A stretch of DNA of 64,000 nucleotides, taken from NCBI RefSeq assembly GCF_005771405.1, contig NZ_VAUA01000002.1, forward strand, positions 450,015 through 514,014, given 5' to 3'. The notes beneath the pieces were generated by a model. The model was not told where the DNA came from. It saw only the letters and a list, made by a program, of their open reading frames with translations, and made no database searches. Position numbers and translations under genes: made by a program. Source of the stretch: Parasedimentitalea maritima. GTDB lineage: Bacteria; Pseudomonadota; Alphaproteobacteria; Rhodobacterales; Rhodobacteraceae. Within the stretch, counting starts at the first letter, position 1. The number at the start of each line of letters is the position of its first letter. Below, piece after piece: positions 8,703 to 17,994 of the stretch.

Positions 8703-9758
8703 ATGAAACATCTAACAAAAACCTGCCTGTCTGCTGCGGTCTTTGCGCTGGCCACTCTGCCAGCATTGGCCCAAACCATGGGACCACAGGGCGAAACTGC
8801 CACCCCATCCAATGTCGTTGCCGTTGCAGACGCCGATCTCGAAGCCGTGCGCGCGGGCAATCACACTGCCGCCCTGTTGTGGCACGATCAGTCCGATTTT
8901 GTGAACGCCGTGACCGCCGGAGCCACAGCCGAATTTGAACGCCTGAACATCAAAGTTGTTGCCACCACAAGCGCCGGATTTGATGCCGCCAAACAGCGTA
9001 GTGATATTGAAACTGTTCTGGCTAAAAATCCCAGCATCATCCTGTCACTTCCTCTTGACCCTGTAACTTCGGCTGCCGCTTTTGAAGAAGCCAAGTCCGA
9101 AGGCATCAAACTGGTGTTTCTGTCAAACCTGCCCTCAGGATATGAGCACCCTGCCGACTATGCGGCTATTGTGACCGATGATTTGTTCCAAATGGGCAAA
9201 CAGGCGGCGGATGCGTTGGCCAAATCAATGGGTGGGACCGGCACGGTAGGCTGGATCTATCACGATGCCAGCTATTATGTCACCAATCAGCGCGACAACG
9301 CGTTTAAAACAACCATTGAAAACGACTATCCAAACATCTCGATCGTTGCCGAACAGGGGATCACAGACCCTGCCCGCGCCGAAGAAATTGCCAATGCCAT
9401 GTTGCTGCGCAACCCGGACCTTGGCGGCATTTACGTCACCTGGGCTGGCCCAGCCGAAGGTGTACTGGCCGCTCTGCGGGCAAATGGCAACAAAACCACC
9501 AAGATCGTAACGCTGGATCTGTCCGAACCCGTTGCGCTGGACATGGTGCGGGGCGGTAACGTTGCGGCCATCATTGCAGATGAGGCTTATGAACTGGGTC
9601 GTGCAATGGCTGCTGCCGCTGTTCTGGACCTGTTGGACCAAGACGTGCCCCCATTTGTGGTGGCTCCTGCTGTCACGGTTACAGCTGACAACGTCGCCGA
9701 AGGCTGGATGCAGTCCCTGCACATCAACGCCCCGGCAAGCCTGACAACCAGCAACTAA
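8703..9758 (+). CDS. Sugar-type ABC transporter substrate-binding protein (copy 1)
   Basis: This 351-residue periplasmic binding protein carries a clear signal peptide (cleavage after LPALA, near residue 23) and a LacI/RbsB-type two-lobe fold. A strong Shine-Dalgarno AGGAGG lies just upstream. It is a close paralogue of the next gene: both start the mature chain with a GPxGExxTP segment and share the AALxWH, GFDxxxQxSD and YVTNQRDxAFK-type blocks. The ligand is not identifiable. The neighbouring PLP enzyme, SIS protein and M20 hydrolase suggest an amino-sugar or amino-acid conjugate. Confidence 0.88.
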   Translation: MKHLTKTCLSAAVFALATLPALAQTMGPQGETATPSNVVAVADADLEAVRAGNHTAALLWHDQSDFVNAVTAGATAEFERLNIKVVATTSAGFDAAKQRSDIETVLAKNPSIILSLPLDPVTSAAAFEEAKSEGIKLVFLSNLPSGYEHPADYAAIVTDDLFQMGKQAADALAKSMGGTGTVGWIYHDASYYVTNQRDNAFKTTIENDYPNISIVAEQGITDPARAEEIANAMLLRNPDLGGIYVTWAGPAEGVLAALRANGNKTTKIVTLDLSEPVALDMVRGGNVAAIIADEAYELGRAMAAAAVLDLLDQDVPPFVVAPAVTVTADNVAEGWMQSLHINAPASLTTSN

Positions 9759-9769
9759 GTCAAGAAATT

Positions 9770-9800
9770 GCCCAGCAGAAAAAGTCGCGTTCTGCTGGGC
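9770..9800 (+). terminator. Stem-loop after first binding-protein gene
   Basis: GCCCAGCAGAA (9770-9780) pairs perfectly with TTCTGCTGGGC (9790-9800) around a 9-base loop. No U-run follows, so it is better read as an mRNA-stabilising or attenuating hairpin. Such a hairpin would allow high expression of the binding protein relative to downstream genes. Confidence 0.6.
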
Positions 9801-9885
9801 GGTTGCCCCGTTCCCACAAGGCAAAATTAGCAGCGTTCGCGCGCTGCCCCTGCGGCATACCAAATTGTTCAGGAGGAAGTAAATA

Positions 9886-10938
9886 ATGAACCCGTTTATT
9901 AAACTGGCCGCTATTTCTGTATTGTCAGCTGGCCCAACACTTGCACTTGCCGAAAACCCTGCCACCGTTGGCCCAAATGGCGAGGCCCCCACCCCGGTGT
10001 CTCAGCTGGTACTGACAGCAGAAGACGAAGCCAAAATCAAGGCTGGCGGCCATTCCGCCGCTCTGGTCTGGCACGAGTTATATGACTGGTCCAATTCAGT
10101 AGCCCGTGGTGCCAAAGACGAATTTGCGCGCCTCGGTATCGAAGTCGTTGCCGAAACCGATGCAGGATTTGATTCCAGCCGTCAGAAATCCGATGTAGAA
10201 ACTGTGATGGCGCGGGAACCCTCGATCATCGTGTCCCTTCCAATTGATCCCACCACCGCAGCTGGCGTTTATGGAATTGCCCGGGATGCAGGGGTGAAGC
10301 TGGTGTTTGTCGACAATGCCGTCAACGGTTTCACCCATGGTGAGGACTATGTGACTGTGGTGTCTGCCGACCTGTTCCAGATCGGCAATAAAGCCGCCGT
10401 TGCCTTGGCCGAGTCGATGGGGGGCAAAGGCGAAGTTGGTTACATGTACCACGACGCGGACTTCCCGGTGACCAACCAACGGGATGGCGCCTTTAAGTGG
10501 ACCATCGAAAACAAGTACCCTGACATCAAGATTGTCACCGAAAGTGGTATGACGGATCCGGCCAATGCAGAAGACATCGCCCGTGGCATGCTGTCCCGCA
10601 ACCCCGAACTTGACGGTATCTACACTCCCTGGGCCGAGCCCGCGCTTGGGGTTCTCTCCGTTCTGCGCCAGCAAGGCAATGCTGACGCCAAGGTCGTCAC
10701 CATTGATTTGAATGAACCGGCTGCTCTGGACATGGTGGGAGGTGGCAACATCGCCGCAATCATTGCGGATGAGGCCTATAGCATTGGTGTTTACGCCGCC
10801 CGCGCCGCCGCCGCCGGATTGCTCGACAAGCCGGTTGACCCGTTCCTTGTGGTGGATGCTTTGACCATTGGGCCAAACAATGTGGCAGATGGCTGGATGA
10901 AATCCCTGCACTCCGAAGCACCAAAAAGCCTGCGCTGA
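9886..10938 (+). CDS. Sugar-type ABC transporter substrate-binding protein (copy 2)
   Basis: This 350-residue paralogue of the preceding gene has a signal peptide ending near residue 23 (TLALA) and the same periplasmic two-lobe fold. AGGAGG precedes the ATG by six bases. The two proteins are similar along their whole length, so this is a tandem duplication that has diverged. One permease and one ATPase gene follow, so both binding proteins probably feed the same transporter with related ligands. A strong hairpin follows the stop codon. Confidence 0.88.
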   Translation: MNPFIKLAAISVLSAGPTLALAENPATVGPNGEAPTPVSQLVLTAEDEAKIKAGGHSAALVWHELYDWSNSVARGAKDEFARLGIEVVAETDAGFDSSRQKSDVETVMAREPSIIVSLPIDPTTAAGVYGIARDAGVKLVFVDNAVNGFTHGEDYVTVVSADLFQIGNKAAVALAESMGGKGEVGYMYHDADFPVTNQRDGAFKWTIENKYPDIKIVTESGMTDPANAEDIARGMLSRNPELDGIYTPWAEPALGVLSVLRQQGNADAKVVTIDLNEPAALDMVGGGNIAAIIADEAYSIGVYAARAAAAGLLDKPVDPFLVVDALTIGPNNVADGWMKSLHSEAPKSLR

Positions 10939-10952
10939 ACACACTCTCTCTG

Positions 10953-10974
10953 CGAGGGGCGTGCGCGCCCCTCG
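10953..10974 (+). terminator. GC-rich hairpin, probable partial terminator
   Basis: CGAGGGGCG (10953-10961) pairs with CGCCCCTCG (10966-10974) around TGCG, followed by TTCTTG. It lies between the second binding protein and the permease. It probably reduces read-through so that the binding proteins are made in excess. Confidence 0.65.
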
Positions 10975-11005
10975 TTCTTGCAAACACCGACTCTGAAAGA
11001 CTGAT

Positions 11006-11959
11006 ATGACCCGCGTCACCTCACGCCTGAACGGATTGGACTTCCAGCAAGCGGTTGTCTATTTCGGCTTCCTTGCCATTTTCCTGTTCTTCGCCGTCAC
11101 CCTCTATGATGATGGGTTTCTGACCCAGCGAAATCTGACAAACATCGTGCTGCAAACAGCACCTGCCACGATCATGGCTGTTGGACTGGTCTTTGCCCTG
11201 TCCGCAGGCGAAATCGATCTCAGTTTCGGTTCCATCGTCGCAGTTTCTGCCCTGTCCTGTGCAGTCATCCTTCAGGACTACCCACTGCCCTTCGGCGTTG
11301 CCGTAGGTCTGGGCGTTGGTATGGGCATCGGGGCCTTCAACGGAGTCCTGATTGCCTATTTGAAACTGCCCTCGTTTCTGGTCACTTTGGCCACCATGGG
11401 TCTGTTTGCAGGCATCGCCCGCTCAATGACCAACCTGCGGTCCATTCCAGTGATGAACGACACGTTCACAGGTATCTTTGGCTCCGGCAAATTGTTCTCG
11501 GTCCCTTCACTGGTGATCTGGACAGTGATCGGCGTTGCAGTTGGCCATCTGATTTATCGCCATACCCGATTTGGTGCCCATGTTCTGGCCACCGGAGACA
11601 ATCCCCGCGCCGCACAGGTGTCAGGCATCAAAGTACCGCGCGTGCGTCTGTACGTCATGATGATCTGCGGCGGTTGTGCCGGTCTGGCCGGGTTACTCTA
11701 TGCCGGGCGCCTTCAGGCCGCGAAATACACCCTGGGCGAAAGCGATCTTATGACCGTTATCGCCGCCGTAATCGTAGGTGGCACTGCCCTAAACGGAGGA
11801 AAAGGCTCGGTTATCGGCGCTCTACTCGGCTCACTCCTGATGGGGATGCTCAACAATGGGCTAATCCTGATGAACCTCAAGGTCTCCGATCAGATGATCG
11901 TTCGAGGCCTCATCATTCTCGTCGCCGTCGCTCTGTCGCTGCGCGACAGCAACCGCTAA
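11006..11959 (+). CDS. ABC transporter permease, RbsC/BPD_transp_2 family
   Basis: This 317-residue inner-membrane protein has eight to ten hydrophobic helices. The motifs are typical of sugar and purine-type permeases: the early helix with LSAGEIDLSFGSIV, the cytoplasmic coupling segment with GDNPRAAQVSGI, and the glycine-rich GGTALNGGKGSVIGALLG loop. It pairs with the ATPase at 13182. The PLP-enzyme gene, 14 bp downstream, splits permease from ATPase, an order that argues for a functional link between that enzyme and the transported compound. Confidence 0.88.
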   Translation: MTRVTSRLNGLDFQQAVVYFGFLAIFLFFAVTLYDDGFLTQRNLTNIVLQTAPATIMAVGLVFALSAGEIDLSFGSIVAVSALSCAVILQDYPLPFGVAVGLGVGMGIGAFNGVLIAYLKLPSFLVTLATMGLFAGIARSMTNLRSIPVMNDTFTGIFGSGKLFSVPSLVIWTVIGVAVGHLIYRHTRFGAHVLATGDNPRAAQVSGIKVPRVRLYVMMICGGCAGLAGLLYAGRLQAAKYTLGESDLMTVIAAVIVGGTALNGGKGSVIGALLGSLLMGMLNNGLILMNLKVSDQMIVRGLIILVAVALSLRDSNR

Positions 11960-11973
11960 GAAAGGAGCAGGAA

Positions 11974-13185
11974 ATGCTTCTCGACACTCTCATACGCCGC
12001 AACCCAGCTTTTATCGAAGCTGCCATGGAGCTGCATCAACAAGGTAAGATCCCGGCCAACTCATATGTGCTTGACCTCGACACCGTTGAACGCAACGCCA
12101 AAACCTTTTCTGAGACCGCAACCAAACTAGGGCTTAAAACCTTTGCCATGACCAAACAGGTCGCCCGGCATTCTGGGTTTTGTCAGGCCTTGATCCGTGG
12201 CGGCATTGCGCGGTCCGTTGCCGTCGACATGGATTGTGCCGTCGCCTGCCATCGCGCGGGGTTAAAAACCGGCCACCTTGGTCACCTGGTACAAGTACCG
12301 CGCGGCGGCGTAGACTTTGCCGCCAGCCAGCTCAAACCGGACTACTGGACCGTGTTTAGCCACGACAAGGCAAAGGAAGCAGCGGCAGCAGCGGCCAAGG
12401 CCGGTCGCGTTCAGAACATTTTGGCCCGCATCCAAACGCAGGGCGATACCTTCTATCGTGGTCACGAGGGCGGATTTTCTGCCGAAGATATCTGTGAGGT
12501 CGCAGATCAGATCGATGCGCTGGAGGGCGCGCGTTTTGCGGGGATCACCACGTTTCCGGCCCTGTTGTTTGATCTGGAAAGCCGCAGCGTCAAACCAACA
12601 CCCAATCTGGACACCCTGAAACGAGCGGCAGCTGCGCTTGCTGCGGCAGGGCGCACCGACATTGAAATCAACGCACCCGGCACCAATTCGGCGGCCGTCC
12701 TGCCTGCCCTTGCTGCGGCAGGCGCCACCCAATGTGAACCCGGCAATGCGCTGCATGGCACCACGCCGCTGCACGCAATGGAGGATCTACCTGAAGAGCC
12801 GGCGGTTTTGTACCTGTCAGAGGTTTCGCATCAACACGGCGGCAATGCTTTTTGCTTTGGCGGCGGGCTATATATTGATCCGGTGTTTCCGAAATATGAT
12901 GTGAAGGCGCTTGTATCCTCGCAACCAACCAGCGCCCGCAAAGATCTGGCCAGCGTTGAAATCCCTGACTATTCGGCCATCGACTATTACGGCATGATCG
13001 ACGCAACTGGGGATGTGAAACCCAAAACCGGCGACACCGTTGTCTTTGGCTTTCGCGGTCAAGCCTTTGTCACCCGCGCCAATGTGGTTGGCGTTTCGGG
13101 CGTTTCCAGCGGAAACCCGCAGGTCACCACCATCGAAAATATCTTTGGACAGGCCGTTGACTGGCCAGAAAAGGCTTTGTCATGA
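11974..13185 (+). CDS. YhfX-like PLP-dependent enzyme (alanine racemase-like fold)
   Basis: This 403-residue protein starts at ATG 11974, preceded by AAAGGAG. It resembles E. coli YhfX: an N-terminal LIRRNPAFIEA segment, then a PLP barrel opening YVLDLDTVERNA with the probable PLP lysine K61 in AMTKQ, followed by a C-terminal beta domain. Members of this fold are amino-acid racemases, aldolases or dehydratases, and the reaction of YhfX itself is not settled. It sits inside an ABC transporter operon and its stop overlaps the ATPase start by 4 bp. A role on the imported amino compound is inferred. D-threonine-aldolase-like chemistry is an alternative. Confidence 0.75.
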   Translation: MLLDTLIRRNPAFIEAAMELHQQGKIPANSYVLDLDTVERNAKTFSETATKLGLKTFAMTKQVARHSGFCQALIRGGIARSVAVDMDCAVACHRAGLKTGHLGHLVQVPRGGVDFAASQLKPDYWTVFSHDKAKEAAAAAAKAGRVQNILARIQTQGDTFYRGHEGGFSAEDICEVADQIDALEGARFAGITTFPALLFDLESRSVKPTPNLDTLKRAAAALAAAGRTDIEINAPGTNSAAVLPALAAAGATQCEPGNALHGTTPLHAMEDLPEEPAVLYLSEVSHQHGGNAFCFGGGLYIDPVFPKYDVKALVSSQPTSARKDLASVEIPDYSAIDYYGMIDATGDVKPKTGDTVVFGFRGQAFVTRANVVGVSGVSSGNPQVTTIENIFGQAVDWPEKALS

Positions 13186-13922
13186 CTGCTGAACAAAACG
13201 TGTTGTCCCTGACCAATATTCACAAGGCATTTGGCGGTGTTGTCGCTATTCAAGACTTTTCTCTGAACCTGAAGGCAGGCGAAGTGGTTGCGCTGGTTGG
13301 AGACAACGGCGCAGGCAAATCCACCCTGATCAAGATCGTGTCCGGGGTCTACACCCCTACATCGGGATCGATCGAGTTGGACGGCGAAGAAACATCCTTC
13401 AGCGATGCCAGTTCTGCCCGCAGCAAGGGTATCGAAGTGGTCTATCAGGACTTGGCTCTGGCAGATCAACAGCCGGTATTCATGAACATGTTTCTGGGTC
13501 GTGAGCTAACCAAACCACCGTTTGGCTTGTTGGACAAGGACCGCATGCGACGTGAGTCACAAGAGCTGGTGGACGAGTTGGATGTGCGCATTCCTTCAGC
13601 AAGCTCGACCATCAGCCAGCTGAGTGGTGGCCAGCGGCAGGGCATTGCTATTGCCCGAGCCACCCATTGGGCCAGCAAGCTGATCCTGCTGGACGAACCC
13701 ACCGCTGCACTTGGCGTCGCGGAAACCGCCCGGGTTGAGGGCCTGATCGAGAATCTCAAGAAAAAGAACCTCGCCATTTTGATCATCAGCCACAGCCTGG
13801 ATCAGGTGTTCCGCCTGTCCGACCGGATTTGCGTGCTGCGTCGTGGTCAACAAATCGGCATTCGAGAAACCGCAAAAACCGACAAAAACGAAATAGTCTC
13901 AATGATTACCGGAGTCGCCTGA
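13182..13922 (+). CDS. ABC transporter ATP-binding protein, single-domain sugar type
   Basis: This 246-residue ATPase has Walker A GDNGAGKST (40-48), the signature LSGGQ (147-151) and Walker B LILLDEP (167-173). It has one nucleotide-binding domain, unlike the double-domain RbsA/XylG proteins, so it must act as a homodimer on the permease at 11006. It is coupled to the YhfX-like gene by a 4-bp overlap and to the SIS gene by a 1-bp gap. Confidence 0.9.
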   Translation: MTAEQNVLSLTNIHKAFGGVVAIQDFSLNLKAGEVVALVGDNGAGKSTLIKIVSGVYTPTSGSIELDGEETSFSDASSARSKGIEVVYQDLALADQQPVFMNMFLGRELTKPPFGLLDKDRMRRESQELVDELDVRIPSASSTISQLSGGQRQGIAIARATHWASKLILLDEPTAALGVAETARVEGLIENLKKKNLAILIISHSLDQVFRLSDRICVLRRGQQIGIRETAKTDKNEIVSMITGVA

Positions 13923-13923
13923 T

Positions 13924-14961
13924 ATGGATACGAAAATAATCGGCACCATAATGGCACATGAAGTGGCTGAGATTCCGGAGGTCCTGCACCGGCAGGTCCA
14001 ACAAGGACTGGACACCTATCTTCTGGCTGGCCAGCAGGCAGCCCGAACAAACCCCCGTGGTTTTGTGACCTGTGCACGCGGGACATCCGATCATGCTGCA
14101 ACTTTCTTCAAATATGTGATGGAAACCCGGACAGGACTGCCGGTGACCTCTATTGGGCCATCAATTGCCTCGGTCTACAAAACACAGTTGAAATTGCAGG
14201 ATCTCATTTGCCTAACAATTTCGCAATCGGGGGGCAGCCCCGACCTGGTTGCCTTACAAGCGGCAGCAAAACAAGGTGGCGCGCAAACGCTGGCGCTTTT
14301 GAACGAAGCAGACAGCCCCGTTGGCCGATCTGCCGACACTGTTTTGGACGTTCTTGCCGGGCCAGAAAAAGCGGTTGCTGCAACTAAGTCGTTTGTCAGC
14401 ACCCTGTTTGCCATCCTTGGTTTTGCTGCTGGCTTTACCGATGACACCGAGTTGGAAACCGCCCTGCGCAGTTTTCCTGATGTCTCCAAACTCGCCTTGA
14501 ACAAAGACTGGAGCAAAGCCCAACTGTCACTGGCCCGCGCTGGATCCGTGTTTACGGTTGGTCGTGGTCCCGGTCTGGCTGTTGCTGCTGAAGCAGCGCT
14601 GAAACTGAAAGAAACCTGTCGGATTCACGCCGAGGTGTTCTCAGCCGCCGAGCTTCTTCACGGACCTGTTGTCTTAGCTGACAACCGGTTTGCGAGTCTG
14701 GTTTTTGATAGCCAAGACGAAACACAAGAGTCAATTCGGGCGGTAATCCAAACCATGGCCGAGCGTGAAGCCGCAGCATTTGTGGTGACCCCTCTTGCAG
14801 ACAGCCCCGACCATCTGCATGTTCCAGATGTAAATCACCCGTTGTTGCAACCACTGGTCCAGATTATTGGATGCTACAAATTCGTAGAAAAACTGGCCCG
14901 CAATCTTGGTGAGAACGCTGATGCGCCAAGTGGCTTGAACAAGGTCACCGTGACCGTCTGA
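13924..14961 (+). CDS. Double-SIS-domain phosphosugar isomerase/deaminase (NagB-II/GlmS-like)
   Basis: This 345-residue cytoplasmic protein has two SIS domains. The first has the phosphosugar loop SQSGGSPD near residue 100 and the KAVAATKSF segment. The second has GRGPGLAVAAEAALKLKE and the AELLHGP motif. The C-terminus LNKVTVTV matches the end of the GlmS isomerase domain. Its length equals that of GlmS lacking the glutaminase domain, as in NagB-II-type amino-sugar-phosphate deaminases. It is the last tightly linked gene of the ROK operon. An amino-sugar phosphate is the likely substrate class, the exact sugar being unknown. Confidence 0.8.
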   Translation: MDTKIIGTIMAHEVAEIPEVLHRQVQQGLDTYLLAGQQAARTNPRGFVTCARGTSDHAATFFKYVMETRTGLPVTSIGPSIASVYKTQLKLQDLICLTISQSGGSPDLVALQAAAKQGGAQTLALLNEADSPVGRSADTVLDVLAGPEKAVAATKSFVSTLFAILGFAAGFTDDTELETALRSFPDVSKLALNKDWSKAQLSLARAGSVFTVGRGPGLAVAAEAALKLKETCRIHAEVFSAAELLHGPVVLADNRFASLVFDSQDETQESIRAVIQTMAEREAAAFVVTPLADSPDHLHVPDVNHPLLQPLVQIIGCYKFVEKLARNLGENADAPSGLNKVTVTV

Positions 14962-15242
14962 ACTTTGTCACCATGAATTCAGAGTAGAGACTGTCGTATC
15001 AATTGGCAGGGTGCTGGGCGGTAGGCGAAAGTTCGTCGCGTAACGCACTAACACCTAATGCACGGCAAATGCTGCCAAGCGTGTTTCGTGACAGAGTGGT
15101 AAGGAAGGCCCAATACTGGCAGTCATGCAAACAGCCACTTCGAGCGCAACCAACCAAACTTGAAGTTGGCTGTACAAAAAGTATTTCAAAGTCTAGCGTC
15201 CTCCCTAAATCTGCAAAAGACAATTCGGGGTTAGAAATCATC

Positions 15243-15977
15243 ATGCCGGGCAAAGTTGCGGTTGTTACAGGAGCAGGTGGCGGAATGGGGCGCGCGATTT
15301 GCCTCAAACTTGTGCAGGATGGGCTGACCGTGGTCGGACTGGATGTATCCGCTGAAAGGCTCGAAGAAACGTCGACGGCCATCGGCGATGGTTTTCACAG
15401 CTTGGCCGTTGACCTGACAGATGCCACCGCAGTTGCAGAGGCCTTCGCAAACATTAAGTCCCAGCACGGCGGGTTGGATGCATTGGTCAACAATGCCGGA
15501 ACCTGCCTGATGTCCGATTTCCCGATTATCCCAGCCTCAGAGCTCGACAGTCAAATGGCGATAAACTTCAATTCGGCATTTTATTGTTGCCAGCAAGCGG
15601 TCCCCTTGATGATGGACCGTCCCGGCGTTCGCAAGATCGTCAATATCTCATCCAACGGCGCCTACAACTTTGATGTTTTTGACCCACCACATTATCGCGC
15701 CAGCAAAGCCGCGATGGACACTTTGACAAAAGATCTTGCGCGGCGGTATGCAGCAGAAAAAATCGCCGTTAATTCGATTGCTCCAGCCATGACCACCACG
15801 CCGTTGTTCGATGTATTAACGGATGAGGTCCTACAACAGGCAATATCGGCAATGCCACACGGACGGGCGATGGATCCGTCTGAAATTGCCAGTTGGGTTG
15901 CCTTCCTGATCTCACCTGCCGGGGATATCTCCAGCGGCAACATCATCATTCTCAATCAAGGGCGGGATGTGCGTTAG
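15243..15977 (+). CDS. Short-chain dehydrogenase/reductase
   Basis: This 244-residue SDR starts at ATG 15243. The 281 bp upstream hold no other recognisable gene, and the ribosome-binding site is weak. The NAD(P) motif TGAGGGMG is at 9-16, LVNNAG lies in the middle, the catalytic Ser is in NISSNG, and YxxxK is HYRASK. Substrate specificity is not visible. The gene overlaps the convergent hydrolase gene by 4 bp. Confidence 0.85.
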   Translation: MPGKVAVVTGAGGGMGRAICLKLVQDGLTVVGLDVSAERLEETSTAIGDGFHSLAVDLTDATAVAEAFANIKSQHGGLDALVNNAGTCLMSDFPIIPASELDSQMAINFNSAFYCCQQAVPLMMDRPGVRKIVNISSNGAYNFDVFDPPHYRASKAAMDTLTKDLARRYAAEKIAVNSIAPAMTTTPLFDVLTDEVLQQAISAMPHGRAMDPSEIASWVAFLISPAGDISSGNIIILNQGRDVR

Positions 15978-16732
15978 GTATATGCTTCGGGCGATTTTTT
16001 GAGTTTTGGCCATTGCTCAGGCGAATGCCCATAGATCACAAACGCGCCGGTTTCTTTGGCCAGGTTCATCAAGCGATCTGCGCTGGCAATAGCTTTGGCC
16101 TCGTCCCAGGAACCGGCAAACCTCTCGTCAATTTCGGCGGGGCGCGAGATCGCGTCACTGGTCAGCAAAACCATCCCGGTCTCTGGCAGTTCCAACATCA
16201 GCGCCAACTGGCCCGGCGCATGGCCCGGTGAGGTGAGAACACGAAACCCAGGGCCGACCTCAACGTCGTCTTCGATCACCAGATACTCTTGATCGGGCCA
16301 TTCAAGCGGTTGGACATCGCCCCAGTAAAGCGGTTTAGGCAAACGCCGCTCTGCGCCTGATACCAAAATTGGGGTCTGGGGAAAATCACCAAGACCGCCA
16401 ACATGGTCAATATGGGTGTGTGTCAGAACATGCAGATCGATCTGATCCGGTTTGATCCCCGCCAAGGCCAGCTGAGCCGCAGGCATATTGACCATCCCAC
16501 ACTCCAGAACTTCGCCAAACTCATACAGCCTGTCCTGTTCAGTGGCTGCGGCTTTGTCCTCGGCATATTTTTGCGGAAAGCCGGTATCGACCAGAATGGA
16601 TTCACCCGCGTCTGTCTGAATCAGAAACCCGAAAATGCCGATAACTCTGCCGTTTGCGTGCACTTTGAACAGCCCGTAATCCAGAACATGCAACGAGATC
16701 GGCCGCCCTTTCAAATAACCTTTGGCTTGCAT
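15974..16732 (-). CDS. Metallo-beta-lactamase-fold hydrolase, N-acyl-homoserine-lactonase-like
   Basis: This 252-residue protein has the dinuclear zinc motif HTHIDHVGG and further ligands in SPGHAPGQ, SDA and YGHSPEQW. The last segment and overall layout are those of the AttM/AiiA lactonase group, which opens lactone rings including acyl-homoserine lactones. It has no signal peptide. Its place among sugar-catabolism genes makes a sugar or acid lactone as likely a substrate as a quorum signal. It is divergent from the aminotransferase with 40 bp between starts. Confidence 0.7.
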   Translation of the reverse strand: MQAKGYLKGRPISLHVLDYGLFKVHANGRVIGIFGFLIQTDAGESILVDTGFPQKYAEDKAAATEQDRLYEFGEVLECGMVNMPAAQLALAGIKPDQIDLHVLTHTHIDHVGGLGDFPQTPILVSGAERRLPKPLYWGDVQPLEWPDQEYLVIEDDVEVGPGFRVLTSPGHAPGQLALMLELPETGMVLLTSDAISRPAEIDERFAGSWDEAKAIASADRLMNLAKETGAFVIYGHSPEQWPKLKKSPEAYT

Positions 16733-16772
16733 TACATTCCCTCATAACTGCTCCAACCATCGCGGGTCCCTG

Positions 16773-17900
16773 ATGAAAGTCAAGATTCATACCCTGTTCC
16801 AGTATCTGCTTGATACAACCGAGACCGATCCAGAAGCCTTTATAGGGTTCTCGCTGGCCGAGTCGCCAAAACTGGGTGATTTTCTGGACGATCTTGACCC
16901 TGAAATGTCACTTGATTGGAACCTAAAATCCTTTCGGGGGCTGCCATCCCTGCGCCAGCGTGTCATTGATCAGGCTGGTTTGGCCAAGAATTGTACAGCG
17001 GATGATGTGTTGATCACTGCTGGCGCAGCAGAGGCCAATTACCTGGCGTTCATGCAGCTTGTTGAAGCCGGGGATGAGATTGTCACAGAAACACCTGGAT
17101 GGCCGCAGATAGAAGTTTTGGCCAAGGCCAGACAGGCAACTGTCAAATTGGTTGAAAGAAATGAGGCCGCAGGCTGGGCTTTACCGGTGGATCAGCTGGA
17201 AAACCTGGTCACCGATAAAACCAAGCTGATTTTTCTGACCAACCCAAACAACCCAACCGGCAAATTGTTAAGCAAAGAAGACCTGCAGCGGATTGCGCAG
17301 ATTGCTGACAAGGTCGGAGCTTGGTTGATCGTTGACGAGGTTTATGCTGGCCTGGAATGGACAACCGACAGAGCGCCGTCGATTGCGGGGATTTATGAGC
17401 GCGGCATTACTACAGGCAGCGTGTCCAAGGCCTTGGGGTTGCGGGGGTTGCGCACCGGTTGGCTGATCTGCCGTGACAAAAACATGGTGATGGATGCGAT
17501 TATCCTGCGGGAAAACAGCAGTGAAATTATGAATATCATGGGGGAAGTGATCGCTGAAGTTGCTTTGGGCCCAGATCGACTAAGCCAGGCTTTGGCCAAT
17601 GCGCGACGTGATAGCATCGCTACGCTTGAGTACTTGGACACATACATCGCCGCCGAGCCCAAGCTGTCCTGGCACCGGCCCGAGGCCGGATTAATAGGTT
17701 TGGCACGACTGCCAGAGGGAATAGATAGCGATATCTTTGCAAAACGCCTGCTGGCTGACCCATATAAAACATTTTTACTGCCTGGCAGTGCGTACGGGCT
17801 GTCGAACCACATTCGACTAGGAGTTGGCGGCGGTGCCTCTGCAAAATTGGATGTTGGTCTTACCCGGATGTCACAACTATTGGCCGAATGGGGCACCTAG
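16773..17900 (+). CDS. PLP-dependent class I/II aminotransferase
   Basis: This 375-residue protein is called from the ATG at 16773. Upstream in-frame codons would run into the divergent promoter. The fold-type-I landmarks are TNPNNPTG (156-163), DEVYAG (188-193) and the PLP lysine K219 in GSVSKALGLRGLR, followed by R227 for the phosphate. The family transfers amino groups between amino and keto acids. Specificity is not evident. It lies at the end of the catabolic island, just before a decayed recombinase. Confidence 0.88.
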   Translation: MKVKIHTLFQYLLDTTETDPEAFIGFSLAESPKLGDFLDDLDPEMSLDWNLKSFRGLPSLRQRVIDQAGLAKNCTADDVLITAGAAEANYLAFMQLVEAGDEIVTETPGWPQIEVLAKARQATVKLVERNEAAGWALPVDQLENLVTDKTKLIFLTNPNNPTGKLLSKEDLQRIAQIADKVGAWLIVDEVYAGLEWTTDRAPSIAGIYERGITTGSVSKALGLRGLRTGWLICRDKNMVMDAIILRENSSEIMNIMGEVIAEVALGPDRLSQALANARRDSIATLEYLDTYIAAEPKLSWHRPEAGLIGLARLPEGIDSDIFAKRLLADPYKTFLLPGSAYGLSNHIRLGVGGGASAKLDVGLTRMSQLLAEWGT

Positions 17901-17994
17901 ATCTGACAGTTGGTTGAGCGGCGGGCCGAATGGGATAAAAGTAAGAACCACTATGTCATTGAAATACAAAATCCTTTCCCATGGCAGAACGTTC

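Noticed and set aside
11674..11973. Upstream extension of the YhfX-like protein into the permease gene
   Set aside because: This part is an out-of-frame reading of the permease; the ATG at 11974 has a good ribosome-binding site.
15003..15242. N-terminal extension of the SDR
   Set aside because: The extension lacks any motif and the Rossmann fold begins right after the ATG at 15243.
15974..16732. Glyoxalase II call for the metallo-hydrolase
   Set aside because: The SPGHAPGQ and YGHSPEQW segments fit lactonases better than glyoxalase II, which has different C-terminal ligands.
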